A stretch of 57,417 nt of DNA from the NCBI GenBank assembly GCA_022825705.1, contig JAJDWH010000001.1, forward strand, positions 1 to 57,417. Reading direction: 5' to 3'. The stretch comes from Alphaproteobacteria bacterium. Its GTDB lineage: Bacteria; Pseudomonadota; Alphaproteobacteria; TMED109. Under the pieces are notes generated by a model that ran no database searches, had not been told where the DNA came from, and worked only from the letters and a program-made list of their open reading frames with translations. Each line of letters begins with the position of its first letter. The first letter of the stretch is position 1. Made by a program: the position numbers and the translations under genes. Shown here in pieces: positions 54,323 to 57,417 of the stretch.

Positions 54323-55351
54323 CTACTTCCAGCCCGCGCGGTCGGCAATCCGGACAGCGTCTGCATTCAACTTGCCGAATTCCACCACGGGTACGTCATC
54401 GGGCGTGAACTTTTTCCATTTGGCAACTTCACCGCCCGGATGAACATCAGGATGCACCGGGTACTCATTGTTAATAAGGGCATACAGTGACTGAGATTCC
54501 GGAGAAGCAAGGAACTCGATAAACGCGAGTGCCAACTCGGGATGGGGCGCGTGCTGGGCGACGCCGGCACCGCTGACATTGACGTGCGTGCCCATCTGGT
54601 CATCGGTCGGGAAATAAATCGCCGTATTGCTGATGGAAGCAGATTCTTCCGAACCGAGCATCAACGCGTAGTAGTAGCTGTTGACGATCGCCACATCGGC
54701 TTCGCCAGCGGCAACAGCCCGGATCTGGTCACGGTCACCGCCACTCGGGGGGCGGGCGAAGTTGCCGACAACGCCACGCGCCCATTGCTCCGCTCTCTCG
54801 GGCCCAAAATTGGCGATTACCGCAGCGATCAGTGACTGGTTGTAAATGTTGCCGCTGGAGCGTACGGCCACCCTTCCCTCCCAGACGGGAGCCGCAAGAC
54901 CAATGTAGCCACCAAGGTCCGCTGCGATGCTGTCGAGACTGACCCGATCCGTTGCGTAGACGACGGCACGGGCGCGCAGACTCAATCCGAACCACCGATT
55001 GTCGGGATCCCGATAGTCAGATGGGATCACGCTGTGGAGATACTCCGAGTCGACCGGTCGCAGCACGCCGGCATCGGCTGCCCGCCAAAGGTTGCCGGCG
55101 TCAACCGTTAACAAGACGTCGGCCGGCGAGTTCTCGCCTTCCGCGATCATGCGCTGGATCAGCTGCCCCCCGAATGCAGCTACGATCCTGACTTCCGTAC
55201 CCGTCTTTTCCGTGAACGCGTCCAACAAAGGGCGCAGCAATGCCTCTTTTCGCGCCGAATACAGATTGACTGACTCGGTGGCTGCCGGGGTGGCAGCCAG
55301 AATCGAGGAGCTAGTAATCGCGAGCGCCAGCAAGAGGGTCAGGAGACGCAT
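54323..55351 (-). CDS. fbpA: Fe(III) periplasmic binding protein
   Basis: A 342-residue solute-binding protein. The signal peptide (LLTLLLALAITSSSILA, cleavage near ILA-A) is followed by VNLYSARKE, the standard FbpA/FutA opening with an iron-ligand Tyr, and VNSYYYALM with the adjacent tyrosines that bind Fe(III). Spacing and length match this group rather than thiamine or phosphonate binders. First gene of the importer operon. Confidence 0.9.
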   Translation of the reverse strand: MRLLTLLLALAITSSSILAATPAATESVNLYSARKEALLRPLLDAFTEKTGTEVRIVAAFGGQLIQRMIAEGENSPADVLLTVDAGNLWRAADAGVLRPVDSEYLHSVIPSDYRDPDNRWFGLSLRARAVVYATDRVSLDSIAADLGGYIGLAAPVWEGRVAVRSSGNIYNQSLIAAVIANFGPERAEQWARGVVGNFARPPSGGDRDQIRAVAAGEADVAIVNSYYYALMLGSEESASISNTAIYFPTDDQMGTHVNVSGAGVAQHAPHPELALAFIEFLASPESQSLYALINNEYPVHPDVHPGGEVAKWKKFTPDDVPVVEFGKLNADAVRIADRAGWK

Positions 55352-55362
55352 CGACCATCCAT

Positions 55363-55383
55363 TGCAAGTAACAATTATTCGCA
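55363..55383. promoter_or_regulatory. Fur-like palindrome before fbpA
   Basis: TGCAAGTAAC-A-ATTATTCGCA is a 21-bp imperfect palindrome (7 of 10 arm positions match). It is centred about 22 nt before the fbpA ATG and resembles the TGCAAAT/ATTNGCA form of Fur-type operators. Position before an iron importer supports iron control. It is a by-eye match without scoring. Confidence 0.45.
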
Positions 55384-55560
55384 GCTACATAGCCGATGAA
55401 TCCAGCCTCCGCAACCCGACTTCGGCCCTTGCATGGAAGACCCGGATCCAGGCGCTGCCGCTGCCTCCCCCTGTCAACGTACGCTTTATTGTGGGCCCCG
55501 CTGATCACCCGTGCGGTTGGTACGTTGACCGCACCGAAGAACACTTCTCAGAGGACGGTT

Positions 55561-56037
55561 ATGACCCTTTCTGGTGACAATCCTGATGACCTCGCCGGCT
55601 TCATTGCGCGATTCACCCGTGCCGCCTGTGCGGGCCCCGGCGCCCGACTCGCGGAGTGCTTCACCGATGAGGGCGTGTATCACGACGGGTTCTACGGGGC
55701 ATTTCGCGGGCGTGAGGCAATCGCGGCCATGATCGACGACCATTTCCACGCGCATTCGGAGAATCTGGAGTGGGTCTACAAAGATGTTTGTGAAGGAGAG
55801 GGACTCGCTTATGGATCCTATCGCTTCCACTACGATTCGCTGCTGCCGGGCGCCAAGGGAACGCGCGTGACCATGGAAGGAATGGGCCGGTTCCGCTTTC
55901 GGAAGGGGTTGATCGCCGACTACTCGGAGATCTTCGACGTCGGGATTGGAATGACCCAGCTCGGATTTCCGGCGGAACGGATCGCACGCTCGCTCCAGAA
56001 GCGCGCGGCAGCTGTGGTGAACGGCCCCATCCTCTAA
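55561..56037 (+). CDS. SnoaL-like (NTF2-fold) protein
   Basis: A 158-residue protein with the cone-shaped NTF2/SnoaL pattern: FIARFTRAACAGP, LAECFTDEGVYHDGFYGAFRGREAIAAMI, a central FHAHSENLEWV, and GRFRFRKGLIADYSEIFD. Such proteins are isomerases, hydrolases or ligand binders; no specific function can be read. The ATG at 55561, with AGAGGACGG before it, is better than the in-frame ATG at 55396. It is divergent from fbpA. Confidence 0.78.
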   Translation: MTLSGDNPDDLAGFIARFTRAACAGPGARLAECFTDEGVYHDGFYGAFRGREAIAAMIDDHFHAHSENLEWVYKDVCEGEGLAYGSYRFHYDSLLPGAKGTRVTMEGMGRFRFRKGLIADYSEIFDVGIGMTQLGFPAERIARSLQKRAAAVVNGPIL

Positions 56038-56271
56038 GGGCCCTGCATGCGTCAGGCCGCAACGTTCTGCGGCATCGCGGCAGGTTCGTGCGTCCCCCCT
56101 CCGGGGTGCGTCACCGGCGAGAAATTCGACAGCGCAGGGCGTCCGCATACCGGCAAGTCTGGAAAGTCTCCGGCCCGCACCGTGTGCGAAAGCCTCCCTG
56201 ACAGGGCTCCGGCACCTGTCGATTACCGCCGGGGCATACCGACCGGTGTCGGCGCCCCGACCGGCGCTCGA

Positions 56272-57417
56272 TCAATCCAGCAACCCGCGAAACGGCAGCC
56301 AGTTCACCGGCTGACCGGGCCGCACTTCGCCGACGTTCTCCAGCAACACCGCGAGTCCATCAGCCCAGGCCACCGACGAGAGGATCCCGGCGCCGGAGCG
56401 CGGAAACAGTTCGAGCACCTCAGGCTGCTCTGCAGAACGGCGGCGGACCCGCAGGAACTCGCGACGACCGGTTTTTTTCTTGTACGTAAAGCCACACTCG
56501 GCCGGCACGCCGGATGGAAACTTCCAATTCTCCCCGGCCAGCCGGGCGATGACCGGCCGCGCAATCACCAGAAACATCACGAAAGCAGCTACCGGATTGC
56601 CCGGCAAGCCGACGACCGGGGTCTCGGCAAACTGGCCCAGGCCAACCGGGCGTCCCGGCTTGACCGCTAGGCGCCAGAAGTAGAGGGAACCGGCGTCGTT
56701 CAACGTTCGCCGCACATGATCCTCCTCACTTTCCGACATGCCTCCGGAAACGATCAGCAGATCATGGAAACTTGCCGCCCGCGCGAATTCTTCGTGCACG
56801 TCCTTGGCGCGGTCGACCACGATGCCGAGATCACTGACGTCGGCGCCAGTAGCGCGGGCGAGCGCGCAGAGCATGGCCCGATTGGAGTCGTAGACCTGTC
56901 CCGTTTCAAGGGCGCGTCCAGGGTCGGCGAGTTCGTCCCCTGTTGAGAGTACCCCGATGCGCAGCCGGCTCCGCACCTTGACCGAGGTGCGTCCCAGAGC
57001 CGCAAGGATGCCGGTTTCTGCGGGCCCGATTCGCTGGCCTGCCCGCAGCACCGTCGCCCCTGCCTGCAGGTCTTCACCAGCAGAGCGTGCGTTCGCTCCC
57101 TGCCTCAACCCGGCAGGTACGTACACGCGTTGGCCTTGGAGCTCCGCATCTTCCTCCATCACGACCGTGTCAGCATCCGACGGCAGCACGGCACCGGTGA
57201 GAACCCTCACGGTGCTCCCGTCAGGCAGGTTACCGGCCCAGGGATGCCCCGCACCTGCGCTACCGATCAATTTCAGCCAACCTTCACCTTTCGCTGCTAA
57301 ATCAGAGAATCGGAACGCATAACCGTCGACAGCCGTGTTTGCGTGCGGCGGCACGTCGCGGTCGCTGGTGATGTCTTCAGCGAGGGTCCGTCCCGAGGAT
57401 GACCCGACCGGCACGCC
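56272..57417 (-). CDS. moeA: Molybdopterin molybdenumtransferase, N-terminus beyond window
   Basis: 381 codons are visible and the frame stays open to the right edge, so the first 25-35 residues are missing. MoeA inserts molybdate into adenylated molybdopterin. AEDITSDRDVPPHANTAVDGYA, the LSTGDEL motif, YDSNRAMLCA, SGGMSESEEDHV and AVKPGRPVGLG are all family landmarks. The 234 bp downstream, shared with the convergent SnoaL-like gene, have GC-rich repeats but no clear terminator. Confidence 0.93.
   Translation of the reverse strand, partial: GVPVGSSSGRTLAEDITSDRDVPPHANTAVDGYAFRFSDLAAKGEGWLKLIGSAGAGHPWAGNLPDGSTVRVLTGAVLPSDADTVVMEEDAELQGQRVYVPAGLRQGANARSAGEDLQAGATVLRAGQRIGPAETGILAALGRTSVKVRSRLRIGVLSTGDELADPGRALETGQVYDSNRAMLCALARATGADVSDLGIVVDRAKDVHEEFARAASFHDLLIVSGGMSESEEDHVRRTLNDAGSLYFWRLAVKPGRPVGLGQFAETPVVGLPGNPVAAFVMFLVIARPVIARLAGENWKFPSGVPAECGFTYKKKTGRREFLRVRRRSAEQPEVLELFPRSGAGILSSVAWADGLAVLLENVGEVRPGQPVNWLPFRGLLD

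Noticed and set aside
1..57417. Mobile elements, prophage, CRISPR or defence genes
   Set aside because: No transposase, integrase, phage structural gene, direct-repeat array or toxin-antitoxin pair was recognised. The gene order is that of conserved chromosome.

Overview
This 57.4 kb window is a stretch of chromosome from an alphaproteobacterium. The placement rests on gene order and family type rather than a database match: a MarR-OmpR-EnvZ set divergent from a branched-chain aminotransferase; uvrC-pgsA-moaD-moaE; one long rpsB-to-lpxB chain that runs on to a type II citrate synthase; LpxI instead of LpxH; and tatABC-serS. A BacNav-type sodium channel, a membrane-bound formate dehydrogenase and an Fe(III) ABC importer would suit an aquatic or marine aerobe, but that habitat is an inference. 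Nearly all genes lie on the minus strand. The plus-strand exceptions are ilvE, one tiny secreted peptide, a periplasmic TPR protein, a SnoaL-like protein and a tRNA-Ser. I see no insertion sequence, prophage, CRISPR array or attachment site.

Layout. 1-4195: the start of a beta-barrel protein cut by the window edge, a 0.7 kb gene-free stretch with a good leftward promoter, an integral membrane protein, and the coupled genes marR-ompR-envZ. 4274-7591: ilvE, then moaE/moaD, pirin and pgsA. 7584-14331: uvrC and the chain aminotransferase-uvrB-SDR-folB, separated by an AT-rich gap with DnaA-box-like repeats. 14624-23317: a molybdenum/formate block containing mobA, fdhD, a DUF6494-like protein, a 41-residue secreted peptide, a BacNav channel, and a formate dehydrogenase operon (TAT-target peptide, alpha, beta, small lipoprotein, cytochrome b gamma). 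23341-26096: a two-gene molybdenum hydroxylase (isoquinoline 1-oxidoreductase type) with its own promoter, a candidate operator and a textbook terminator. 26256-42515: gltA, glyoxalase I, then the conserved housekeeping chain lpxB-lpxI-lpxA-fabZ-lpxD-ompH-bamA-rseP-dxr-cdsA-uppS-frr-pyrH-tsf-rpsB, read leftward from rpsB. 42706-49541: glpK, the TPR protein, an unassigned ThDP enzyme, tRNA-Ser(UGA), an aldo/keto reductase and serS. 49553-55351: tatCBA and an Fe(III) ABC importer with a Fur-like palindrome. 55561-57417: a SnoaL-like protein and moeA, cut by the right edge.

The strongest theme is molybdenum enzymology. moaD, moaE, mobA and moeA make or modify the cofactor. FdhD sulfurates it. 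FdhABC and the IorAB-like hydroxylase use it, and TatABC would export the folded alpha subunit. The points most worth a second look are the EnvZ-like kinase lacking the H-box proline, the FdhD with rearranged cysteines, the small lipoprotein and small secreted peptide beside the formate dehydrogenase, the palindrome over the iorAB promoter, the Fur-like palindrome before fbpA, and the clustered DnaA-like boxes before uvrC. I did not find a clearly new multi-gene system. Most of the window is conserved chromosome.
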